From: Plantago major
Taxonomy: Eukaryota; Streptophyta; Magnoliopsida; Lamiales; Plantaginaceae
Reading direction: 5' to 3'
Length of the DNA stretch: 64,000 nt
NCBI GenBank assembly: GCA_026545765.1
Contig: CM048842.1
Span: 45,703,431-45,767,430, forward strand
How positions within the stretch are numbered: position 1 is the stretch's first letter; each line of letters starts with the position of its first letter. Positions 53,307 through 63,548 of this stretch are shown piece after piece. The notes beneath the pieces were generated by a model, which made no database searches, was not told the DNA's origin, and saw nothing but the letters and a program-made list of their open reading frames with translations. The position numbers were made by a program, and so were the translations under genes.

Positions 53307-53325
53307 TCCCACAGACGTCGCCAAA
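53307..53325 (-). other. Tat element 2 primer binding site
   Basis: The minus strand reads TTGGCGACGTCTGTGGGAA just inside the 5' LTR; compare TTGGCGCCGTCTGTGGGAA in element 1. Confidence 0.75.
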
Positions 53326-53326
53326 A

Positions 53327-54176
53327 TGTTGAGGGATAAACCTCGAACACCAACTGACTAAACTACTACAAATATCCTGAACTTGGTCCCGCCTCCTACT
53401 TGAAGCCCGTGGTATCACTTGTCCGTGCCTGCGTATCTGAAAGGCCTAAGTGGGGGGGGAGGGGTTAGAACGGGATATCCGGATTGCCCGAGTCAATCCG
53501 GTAAGAGACTTTACTCAAGAGAGAGTTGGAAGCTCTCAATGTAATAGTTATGAGGGAGGTTATTGTATCCGACTAGAAAAACTTACCTCAAGGTCTTGGA
53601 CCTTGCTCCATATTTATAGTTATCGTGTACTTATGATGAGGTTCATAAGATGATGCCAAGTGTACGATCCAGATTTGGACATCAATGCTACCTTTGGCCC
53701 ATGGCCCATTAGTGAACAGTAATCCAATACCGATAAGTGTGCCTGGGAGGGTAGTTTGGACCTTTTCCCTCTGAGAGTACTCTTCCGCCTGTTGGGTCCG
53801 TGTTAGTCCCTCGGACAGATCTGTCTGCTTGGTTGATCTGCCCTTGGGTAACTCTGGATGTCCGAGCCTAGAGTTTCACGGAAGTATCTCAGTGGTTCTG
53901 TTACGTATGTTTGGGCTTATCGCGATGGTGGCGTCCGAGATTCTCTCGTCCGGTCCATTAGGCATCTCTGTACTGACATGGTCAGGTTTGGAAGTCCTAT
54001 CTTTTAGCTAGCTCGGACCAGCTGTAAGGATGTAGTGACTTTAGCTTACTGGCCGATTCACTGTGGGCGGACCATGTGAGGTCGGACCAATACTGAATTG
54101 GCTAATTAAGCCGTGATGCGCTTTAGGACACGCTCTATGGCGCCCTTAACGGATTGGATGTATATCCATAATAACA
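53327..54176 (-). repeat. Tat element 2, 5' LTR
   Basis: It is 850 bp and pairs with 40438-41285. TATA on the minus strand is at about 53610-53621. A patch near 53866-53904 looks like element 1 LTR rather than its own partner. Confidence 0.92.
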
Positions 54177-54264
54177 GTAATAACACTTTGTATGTTACTA
54201 GTTGAATTTCTAGCTTCTTGTAATGTCCTACTTCTTCCTAAAAAGTTCCTATTCTGTTGAATAC

Positions 54265-54453
54265 TCATTTTCTTGGTACCCAATGTGTATAAGGTGTGGG
54301 TTTTCTTTTTATTCTAACTTCTTCTCCTAGACTTAATCTATTAATACCACTAATTATTTTATCTAGATCGTTATCTATAGTATGTGTACTTGGGGGTATC
54401 TTATTAATATTTTCTAATAATTTATTCAATTTCTCAATAATCTGTAGTAACAA
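54265..54453 (-). pseudogene. Small EPRV ORF upstream of the movement protein (copy B)
   Basis: It matches 2153-2341 with a few changes. The movement-protein N-terminus (MSIQQNRNFLGRS) lies just below it, at about 54182-54272. Function unknown. Confidence 0.45.
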
Positions 54454-55158
54454 ACTTATAATAAAATTAAATAAATTAGGATATGTTTTATCGGCTCTAC
54501 TTGTTCCTGTATAAAAAGTGAAACCAGTAATTTCTTCTTTATTTTCTTCAGCTTTATATCTTTTAGCGTCAGTTAAAGCCTGTAGATATTCTTTTGTTTT
54601 TTCCAGTTTTAACTTTCTACTATTTCTTTAACAGTACTAATAACCTGTTCTAAATTAATAACATGTTTTTCTACTTTATGTAATAAATCTTTAGCTTCTA
54701 AGATCTGTCGGGGTTTTGAGGTTTCTAATAAAAAACCAAGCTGATGAATATCCTGTCTAGTAGGCAAATGTTTATGTATTCCTCTTAATTCTCCTAAGAT
54801 TTGAGTATTTAAATATTTAATATAGTCTAAATTCTCAATTATTTTAACTAAAGATTTATTATTAGCACGAGTTAACTCAAGGAGTTCGGTGATATTAATT
54901 AAAGATAGGTTATCAATGATGAGAGAAATCCTATCCCTTAGTTCGTTACTTAATACCTTAAATCCTTCAAAAAATAGTCATAAAGTCTTGATTTAACATT
55001 TCTAAAATAAATAAAAAAATCCAACTAAAAATCTTAATAATAATTTGAGCATAATTAATCCCTTATCTTCACCTGGAAGGGTTATTGATTTTTAATGTGG
55101 ACTTACAACACAATTGCCACCTATCAAGCCTGTTCTAGTCTTTTAGATTTAAGATCAA
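54454..55158 (-). other. EPRV leader (copy B)
   Basis: Between the primer site and the small ORF. It may encode a helical stretch in broken frames but nothing recognisable. Bases 54930-54970 form an imperfect inverted repeat with 55402-55436 on the other side of the primer site. Confidence 0.5.
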
Positions 55159-55174
55159 CCATGCTCTGATACCA
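55159..55174 (-). other. EPRV primer binding site, initiator tRNA-Met
   Basis: The minus strand reads TGGTATCAGAGCATGG, the canonical caulimovirid minus-strand primer site that defines genome position 1. Confidence 0.88.
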
Positions 55175-55760
55175 TTAAGGGGGGATATAGGCGGATTTTT
55201 CGCGGTCTCCGTTAACCATAAACATGCATAATTTATATATAACATAACTAAAAATTTGTAAGAAGATACTTACAGTATGAGCGTATGAATAGCAGATGCA
55301 GTATGAACAATCGTGAGTTGCAAGCGGCGGATGCAGTATGAACAGAGTGAGGTTATACTTTTTTTTTTTTATATGACTTTAGTAAGAAGTTCGGAAGGTA
55401 TTTGAAGGTTTTAAGTAATGAGACTAAGGAGATAGGTTAAGGTTTTTAAGCTGCCATGAGTTGCTCTGAGAGTATATATTAATTACTGGGTAATTGATTC
55501 GTAGTTACAATCTGAAAGAATAGCTGGCTTTTATAGCCTTACAAATGGTAACCTTCTAAACCGGTTTTTATGACTGGTGGCTTATCTATATAATAAGATA
55601 ATAGAAAGAGTCTAGCTACGTGTAAAGGAAAGAATATTTCTTGACATCATCGCTTACGTTTCTCCCTTTTTATTGAAACCGTCCATCTGTCTTTATTTCT
55701 AGAAGTCTCTGTTGACGTCATTGCTTACATTTTTTCCATCTGTTTTTGCTTCTAGAAGTC
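55175..55760 (-). promoter_or_regulatory. EPRV large intergenic region with 35S-like promoter (copy B)
   Basis: TATA-like CTTATTATATAGATA at 55583-55597, as-1-like units at 55642-55658 and 55713-55729 (the latter TGTAAGCAATGACGTCA), all on the minus strand and in the same order as copy A. The GATGCAGTATGAACA direct repeat is present. Confidence 0.65.
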
Positions 55761-56031
55761 CCTATAGTTGCTGTCAATTGTGGGAATTGTGTTTGCGTCC
55801 AAATCAAACTGGTTGTCTTGCATGTTGTCATCATCTGAGAATGGCCATTGTGTCTCTTCGTTGTTATTGATGTGTTGTTGTTCCAGTGTATTACCTTCTC
55901 CTACAAATGGAAGAAACATGTCCCAATTTGTTGCTGTCCAGATCTGAGTATAATGTCCTTCGGCCATTAGCTTGTACTCAAACCAAGGAAAATACATGGG
56001 AAGAGCTGGAGTCTTCTGTTGTGCCTTTATT

Positions 56032-57447
56032 TGGGCCTGAGATGATGCACGAGATTTTACTAGTCATTATTTTTATAGATCAATAAATTGAGACGGGGCT
56101 ATGGAAATTCTATTGGATTGGATTTGGACCGGAATAAAGGCCCAAAAAGGTATATCGAAGAGTTATTGGATAATTAGGCCCGATCTAGATTACTATTAGG
56201 TTGAGCTTACGAAAGATTAGAGCCGGCAGGTTTGTGAGAACTGAGAAGGAAAACATAAGTATTGGAGTTTACAAGAAGTCGATCAAGAGTAGTACTAGTT
56301 GTACCGACAAATCATGGTGATGGAGGCTTTGGTTTGAATGGATGGGTTAGTGACGTTGGTGGACTCATATTACATGATTAATTAAGGTTTGGGATCAATT
56401 TACATTGAGTTAATTGCGTAGCTTTGTTTATTGAGTTGCCATCCAATGGATTTTAGTGCGCAATTATTTATTGGACAGGAGTTGTACAAGTTGACATATT
56501 GCGGATTGATTTTTGAGGTGCTGGGATTGATATGTTTGGCACTGGTATTGTAATGGTGGCGTACAGTAGTTTTCGGATCCGAGAGGTAAGGGGAACTCTT
56601 GACACTTTTGCTTTTATTTTCCGATATAAAATGTATATATGTATAGTTTTCAATTGATAAACAACTTGTGGTTATTATATTATGTTATGGGACTTGGTAT
56701 AATAGTTTATTCGAAAGAGGATCAAGTATGTGTATCCCATAAAATGTTTTCCTTGTGTATGCGATTTGTGAAAGTGATTTGATAAAGCATGGATTGAAAA
56801 TATGTCTTATGCTCATCGATATGCCTGTGAATTCTTTGGGCCCCTTCGGGGGAATGTCGTGCTTTTGGAGATCTCCCATTGTTATGTTATCCCTTTTGTA
56901 GGTTATTGTTATTGTATTGTAAAAGCCGACATGTGTGCCACCACGGTTCGTGTGGCCGTAGTGTATTGTCTGATTGAGCTAAAAGTGAATTGAAATTGTT
57001 TTGATAATGTTCCATGCAATTGATTTTTGACTATGTCTGATATAAAAATGGAGTGTATATCTATGTATACCTTTCTATATGTACTTGATCCGGATAAAAG
57101 TGTCAGGAGCTCACCCTTACACATTTTTTTTAGATATTTAGTAAGTGATTCGGACGGAGATTCTTTGGAGTGGAGACGGTAGACGGATGCTGGATTTTGT
57201 GAAGACTTTTAGTAGCAGTTGCGTACTCTGAGGTTTGTAGTGTAGTAGACGATTTGTACTACATAAATTGTTATGTACTGGAGATTTGTAATGGTTGTGA
57301 GGACTTAATGGATATTTAGATGCTCTGTTATACCACTCTGAGATATTTATGTATGTTAAGGATTAAAGTAAGGCTTCATCTTGGCATGAGCCCATCTCAC
57401 GATAGACGGCCGGTTGCGCCAAAGCGATTTGGTTTTGGGGCGTGACA
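56032..57447 (+). repeat. Array LTR 1
   Basis: It ends GGGGCGTGACA and is followed by the primer site; it is somewhat shorter at its outer edge than LTR 3. TATA-like TATATATGTATAG near 56633. Confidence 0.82.
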
Positions 57448-57452
57448 AAAGT

Positions 57453-57463
57453 GGTATCAAGGC
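57453..57463 (+). other. Array primer site 1 (tRNA-Met-like)
   Basis: TGGTATCAAGGCC follows LTR 1 by about 4 bases. A second copy, TGGTATCAGAGCC, lies at about 58397-58409. Confidence 0.7.
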
Positions 57464-57815
57464 CTAGGTTCCGGTTTGTTGTGTGAATGTCCCATGTTTG
57501 ATTATGTGAAGTGTTGATTCCGAGGAAGGGAAAACTCGAGGAGTTATGTTATAATTTTTTAGGAACCTAGGTAAAAATCTTTGAGGTGCTTAGGTTAGCC
57601 TTTTGAGATTTATGATTTTGAGTTGAAGTAAATGGAGTGCTGGAGTTTGGTTATGAACTATGAACTAGTAGGTGATATCTATGAACTTAGTGAAAGGTAA
57701 TAGGATTGATGTTATGATTTGAGGATTTTGAAAACTTGAGGTTTATAAAAGTGGCGCAGTGGAAGCGTAGTAGAGTTAAGTTTCCAGGAGGAAACTTCTG
57801 TTAAGGAGGGGAGGA

Positions 57816-58395
57816 TGTAAAATCCCGAATTTTTTTGGACCGTCTATATATACACTTGGAGTTGGAAATTTATTTGGGCCTGAGATGATGCACGGGATTT
57901 TACTAGTCATTATTTTTATGGATCAATAAATTGAGACGGGGCTATGGTAATTCTATTGGATTGGATTTGGACCGGAATAAAGGTCCAAAAAGGTATATCG
58001 AAGAGTTATTGGATAATTGGGTCCGATCTAGATTACTATTAGGTTGAGCTTGGAAAGATTAGAGCCGGCAGATTTGTGAGAACTGAGAAGGAAAACATAA
58101 GTATTGGAGTTTACAAGAAGTCGATCAAGAGTAGTACTATTTGTACCGACAAATCATGGTGATGGAGGCTTTGGTTTGAATGGATGGGTTAGTGACGTTG
58201 GTGGTCTCATATTACATGATTAATTAAGGTTTGGGATCAATTTACATTGAGTTAATTGCGTAGCTTTGTTTATTGAGTTGCCATCCAATGGATTTTAGTG
58301 CGCAATTATTTATTGGACAGGTGTTGTACAAGTTGCCATATTGCGGATTGATTTTTGAGGTGCTGGGATTGATATGTTTGGCACTGGTATTGTCA
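57816..58395 (+). repeat. Array LTR 2 (partial, middle)
   Basis: It starts TGTAAAATCCCG after a polypurine tract (57802-57815) and covers the first 580 bp of the LTR, then passes straight into the second primer site. Confidence 0.82.
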
Positions 58396-58762
58396 TGGTG
58401 GTATCAGAGCCTAGGTTCCGGTTTGTTGGGTGAATGTCCCATGTTTGATTATGTGAAGTGTTGATTCCGAGGAAGGGAAAACTCGAGGAGTTATGTTAGA
58501 ATTTTTTGGGAACCTAGGTAAAAATCTTTGAGGTGCTTAGGTTAGCCTTTTGAGATTTATGATTTTGAGTTGAAGTAAATGGAGTGCTGGAGTTTGGTTA
58601 TGAACTATGAACTAGTAGGTGATATCTCTGAACTTAGTGAAAGGTAATAGGATTGATGTTATGATTTGAGGATTTTGAAAACTTGAGGTTTATAAAAGTG
58701 GCGCAGTGGAGGCATAGTGGATTTCAGTTTTGAGGACAAAACTTCTTTTAAGGTGGGGAGGA

Positions 58763-60233
58763 TGTAAAATCCCGAATTTTTCTGGACCGTCTATATATAC
58801 ACTTGGAGTTGGAAATTTATTTGGGCCTGAGATGATGCACGAGATTTTACTAGTCATTATTTTTATGGATCAATAAATTGAGACGGGGCTATGGTAATTC
58901 TATTGGATTGGATTTGGACCGGAATAAAGGCCCAAAAAGGTATATCAAAGAGTTATTGGATAATTGGGTCCGATCTAGATTACTATTAGGTTGAGCTTAC
59001 GAAAGATTAGAGCCGGTAGGTTTGTGAGAACTGAGAAGGAAAACATAAGTATTGGAGTTTACAAGAAGTCGATCAAGAGTAGTACTAGTTGTACCGACAA
59101 ATCATGGTGATGGAGGCTTTGGTTTGAATGGATGGGTTAGTGACGTTGGTGGACTCATATTACATGATTAATTATGGTTTGGGATCAATTTACATTGAGT
59201 TAATTGCGTAGCTTTGTTTATTGAGTTGCCATCCATTGGATTTTAGTGCGCAATTATTTATTGGACAGGAGTTGTACATGTTGCCATATTGCGGATTGAT
59301 TTTTGAGGTGCTGCGATTGATATTTTTGGCACTGGTATTGTAATGGTGGCGTACAGTAGTTTTCGGATCCGATAGGTAATGGGAACTATTGACACTTTTG
59401 CTTTTATTTTTCGATATAAAATGTATATATGTATAGTTTTCAATTGATAAACAACTTGTGGTTATTATATCATGTTATGGGACTTGGTATAAAAGTCTAT
59501 TTGAAAGAGGATCAAGTATGTGTATCCCATAAAATGTTTTCCTTGTGTATGCGATTTGTGAAAGTGATTTGATAAAGCATGGATTGAAAATATGTCTTAT
59601 GCTCATCGATATGCCTGTGAATTGTTTGGGCCCCTTCGGGGGAATGTCGTGCTTTTGGAGATCTCCCATTGTATTGTTATCCCTTTGGTAGGGCATTGTT
59701 ATTGTATTGTAAAAGCCGACCTGTGTGCCACCACGGTTCGTGTGGTCGTAGTGTATTGTCTGATTGAGCTAAAAGTGAATTGAAATTGTTTTGATAATGT
59801 TCCATGCAAATGATTTTGACTATATTGTATCATTGGCAAGTGTACATATATGTATGATTTACTACTCTACTTGATCCGGGTAAAAGTGGCAGGAGCTCAC
59901 CCTTACACATTTTTTTTAGATATTTAGTAAGTGATTCGGACGGAGATTCTTTGGAGTGGAGACGGTAGACGGATGCTGGATTTTGTGAAGACTTTTAGTA
60001 GCAGTTGCATACTCTGAGGTTTGTAGTGTAGTAGACGATTTGTACTACTGAAATTGTTATGTACTGGAGATTTGTAATGGTTGTGAGGACTTAATGGATA
60101 TTTAGATGCTCTGTTGTACCACTCTGAGATATTTATGTATGTTAAGTATTAAAGTAAGGCTTCGTCTTGGCGTGAGCCCATCTCACGATAGACGGCCGGT
60201 CGCGCCAAAGCGATTTGGTTTTGGGGCGTGACA
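58763..60233 (+). repeat. Array LTR 3 (full)
   Basis: 1471 bp, TGTAAAATCCCG to GGGGCGTGACA, preceded by polypurine AAGGTGGGGAGGA and followed by the target duplication. Confidence 0.87.
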
Positions 60234-61674
60234 TTATTACTCCTAGAACTGTATCTGGATTTTGTTCATGGAGACAATAAAGACTTGAGAAATTAATGTG
60301 TTCTTCGATTTTTACCGCTACTTCTAGCAATGCTTGATCATTAGGTCTGTTACTGATAAAAATTCTTTTTCTGGCTGGCCTGTATGTATGGCTGTCTGCT
60401 TCTGGGAAGGATGCAAAAATCTTACATCCTACTATCTGTGAATGAGAAGCAATGTTTCCTGCTACTAATGTAAACTTCTCACCAAATGTGTTGATAATTT
60501 TCTCTGTAATGTCAGTGAGGCTGAATCTGATGTAATCAATCATACCATGATGATAAAATTGAGTAATCAATTCCTGTGGGATGTCTGTTTCTCCCAAATC
60601 TATCTGTAATAATAGCATGCATATCCGTATCTCATTTTATTCTTTCTATCACTTTTATTCCGTATATTTTAACTCTGGAACACTATCTCATAATTTTTTG
60701 CTGTAATTTGTACAAGACTAAAGGAAATCCTGTACAGATTTTTTCGGATATAATGTCATCGAGACCTTCGATTCTGTCTAATATAGGCTTTAAAGTCTGT
60801 CTCCATGGAATGTCGATAATGCGAGCTTTAAAGTCATGAAATCTCGTAGATCGCTCTGTGTTTTTTATTCTGTCTTCAAGAGTAACAATCTGCTGTTTTA
60901 ATTTCTGATTTTCAACCTGTAATTTTGCTGTCAGTAATGTTAGGTTTTCTTTTTCTTTTTGGAGAATATGTTTTTGGAGCCTAACAATCTCCTCCTCCTG
61001 TTTTTTTGAAAATCTGATCAGGGATTTGCTGTGTGATTTCTGAAAATGTTTTTACTTCTTCGGGTTCTATAAAGAAGTCTCTGAGTCCAAAATGTTTTCT
61101 AGCCATAGTCATGGCTTCTGAAAAACTGTAGAATCCTTTGTAAAGAGGATCTGTGCACTGTATGTGGTTTACAACTGTTTCCCACTTGTTGAAGATTCCA
61201 ACTTTTGTGCCCCGAAAAATAATATTAGTTTTTTCTGGGGTTTTTTGAGCTATTTCCATAAAGAAGTATCCCAAAGAATTTAAAACCTGGACTTTCTTTG
61301 TGGATTCTGTAGGAAAAGTATGTATGTGCCAAAGATTGTCAAGAAGACACTGTTGTTTAACTATTAAATTTATCCCAGCCATGGGCCTAAATTTTTTCAT
61401 CTGTGCAGACTGGTAATGTATTTGGGCCAAAAGTAATAGCCTTTTGTTGGACTTGTGGGCTAAAATTTTTAGGAAATTGTTTTGAAGAACTTGGCCCTGT
61501 TTGTGAAAGGTTTTGGTTTGATATTGTCATTGGAAAAAACACTGGCGTTGGCCAGGGTTGTTTGCTGTAAATTTCTTGGTCTGTCTTGCTTTCTTCATCA
61601 GAAATATCCATTGCTGTTGCTTTGTCTGTTTGTTGAGGATGTACAAGCCTTCTCATTTTCTGATCTTTATCCAT
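60234..61674 (-). pseudogene. EPRV TAV remnant (copy B)
   Basis: Colinear with 3800-5294: MDKDQK start, viroplasmin domain FRGTKVGIFNKWETVVN with DPLYKGFYSFSEAMTMA, helical middle, C-terminus running to 55752 across the array insertion. Fossil, broken. Confidence 0.8.
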
Positions 61675-62626
61675 GAAATAACCTGTTCAAGTTTCTTGAT
61701 AAGATATCAGCAATAGTATTATTGTTTATTATTATATGTTCAAAATTTATAATATATCCACTTCCTTGTATTATGTTTTGTAAATTAATCCATCTAGTTC
61801 TATTTACTTTTTTACTTTGATCATTTTTAATGAATTTAACTATGGCTTCACAATCTGTTCTGACAGTGAATTCTTTATTAAAGAAAATCTTAAATTTTTC
61901 TAGTGCATTAATTAATGCATGTATCTCATAGTCTAAACTAGTCCAGTTTAATCCTGTTTTATTAAAATTTTCACTAGTATAAGCGCAAACCTTTTCACTA
62001 TTTCTTGGTAAATATTTATTTGTTTTACAAAGAAGAACAGCTCCCCATCCTTCTTTACAGCCATCTGTTTCTATGATGATGTAGTCTGTTACTAATGGTA
62101 ATTCTAATGGTTTAATCTTTTTTACAACTTCTTTGATTTCTTTAACTAATTTAATATCCTCCTTATTGAATCTTCGTTGACCATTTTTTGTTGTTTTACT
62201 GTATAATGGTCCTACTAGTTTTGATAAGTTGGGAATAAATTTTCTAGCATAGTTTACTAAACCTACAAAAGCTGGTATTTGTTTTAAGTTTTTGAATTTT
62301 TCAGGGAAATCAATAATTTTTGTTGAAATGTGAGGTTATAATTCTATTTTTCCATTTCCAATTTCTAATCCTAGAAATGAAAATTTTCTTTTAAAAAGTT
62401 CCATCTTTCTTTTTGAAACTACTATATTATATTTTTTTATTTCATTAAATACTTGATTCAAATGATTTTCATGTTCATAAATTGATTCACTGGCTACTAA
62501 GATATCATCAATGTATAGCATGCAAAAATCATATTTTAAGAATATGTTATCCATAAATCTTTGAAAAATTGAAGGAGCGTTTTTTAGTACAAAACTTAAA
62601 ACCTTCAAATACCTTCCGAACTTCAT
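61675..62626 (-). pseudogene. EPRV RT/RNase H remnant (copy B3)
   Basis: It carries FMDNIFLKYDFCMLYIDDILVAS (in two parts of the RT motif, near 62520) and RNase H sequences matching 35872-36600 and 5287-5477. Upstream pol is missing because of the junction at 62592. Confidence 0.82.
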
Positions 62627-62857
62627 AATAAAGTCTTATAAAAAAAAAAAAGAAGACATAACTAAAAATTTGTAAGAAGATACTTACAGTATGAGCGTAT
62701 GAATAGCAGATGCAGTATGAACAATCGTGAGTTGCAAGCGGCGGATGCAGTATGAACAGAGTGAGGTTATACTTTTTTTTTTTTTTTTTTATAAGACTTT
62801 AGTAAGAAGTTCGGAAGGTATTTGAAGGTTTTAAGTAATGAGACTAAGGAGATAGGA
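62592..62857. repeat. Palindromic EPRV junction
   Basis: Bases 62592-62641 are the reverse complement of 62791-62838. Between them is a normal piece of intergenic region (with both GATGCAGTATGAACA copies and a long T run). After 62857 the EPRV sequence runs on the opposite strand. Confidence 0.8.
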
Positions 62858-63332
62858 TTTCTCTCATCATTGATAACCTATCTTTAATTAATATCACCGA
62901 ACTCCTCGAGTTAATTCGTGCTAATAATAAATCTTTAGTTAAAATAATTGAGAATGTAGACTATATTAAATATTTAAATACTCAAATCTAAGGAGAATTA
63001 AGAGGAATACATAAACATTTGCCTACTAGACAGGATATTCATCAGCTTGGTTTTTTATTAGAAAACTCAAAACCCCGACAGATCTTAGAAGCTAAAGATT
63101 TATTACATAAAGTAGAAAAACAGGTTATTAATTTAGAACAGGTTATTAGTACTGTTAAAGAAATAGTAGAAAGTTAAAACTGGAAAAAACAAAAGAATAT
63201 CTACAGGCTTTAACTGACGCTAAAAGATATAAAGCCGAAGAAAATAAAGAAGAAATTACGGGTTTCACTTTTTATACAGGGACAATTAGAGCCGATAAAA
63301 CATATCCTAATCTATTTAATTTTATTATAAGT

Positions 63333-63548
63333 TTGTTACTACAGATTATTGAGAAATTGAATAAATTATTAGAAAATATTAATAAGATACCACCAAGTTC
63401 ACAGACTATAGATAACAATCTAGATAAAATAATTAGTGGTATTAATAGATTAAATCTAGGAGAAGAAGTTAGAATAAAAAAAAAACCCACACCTTATACA
63501 CATTGGGTACCAAGAAAATGTGTATTCAACAGAATAGGAACTTTTTAG
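63333..63548 (+). pseudogene. Small EPRV ORF upstream of the movement protein (copy C)
   Basis: Third copy of the small frame (LLQIIEKLNKLLENINKI...KPTPYTHWVPRK), slightly longer at its end. Persistence in three copies is expected from shared ancestry and does not prove function. Confidence 0.45.

Larger units (their letters stand above)
40438..54176 (-). mobile_element. Tat-lineage Ty3/gypsy element 2 (inside the EPRV)
   Basis: The LTRs are 40438-41285 and 53327-54176 (TGTTGAGGG...ATAACA), with the perfect 5-bp target duplication GTAAT at 40433-40437 and 54177-54181. It has the same gene order and the same antisense module as element 1, but is a distinct subfamily. LTRs differ by about 3% by eye outside one diverged patch, so it is slightly older than element 1. 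Structurally complete, broken, roughly ten breaks. Confidence 0.93.
54177..56031 (-). mobile_element. Endogenous caulimovirid (EPRV), segment B2
   Basis: On the minus strand: end of TAV, intergenic region with promoter, primer site, leader, small ORF, movement-protein start. Its lower edge continues at 40437, its upper edge at 60239 beyond the three-LTR array. It contains the only intact primer site seen in the EPRV. Confidence 0.9.
56032..60233 (+). mobile_element. Three-LTR array of the short-interior LTR family
   Basis: Layout: LTR (56032-57447), interior (57448-57815), partial LTR (57816-58395), interior (58396-58762), LTR (58763-60233). The array as a whole is flanked by the 5-bp duplication TTATT (56027-56031 and 60234-60238). 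The interior is only about 370 bp: a Met-tRNA primer site, no coding sequence, and a polypurine tract. With LTRs near 1.47 kb, a simple copy would be about 3.3 kb, mostly LTR. It must depend on proteins of another element. The outer LTRs are a few percent apart, so this is recent. Confidence 0.85.
60234..62857 (-). mobile_element. Endogenous caulimovirid (EPRV), segment B3
   Basis: TAV, RNase H and the end part of RT on the minus strand, then a rearranged, palindromic junction of intergenic sequence (62592-62857). Continues 56031 beyond the three-LTR array. Broken. Confidence 0.88.

Noticed and set aside
56802-56993. ORFs of 60-70 codons repeated in the LTR array
   Set aside because: They recur only because the LTR is repeated, differ in detail, and show no protein features.
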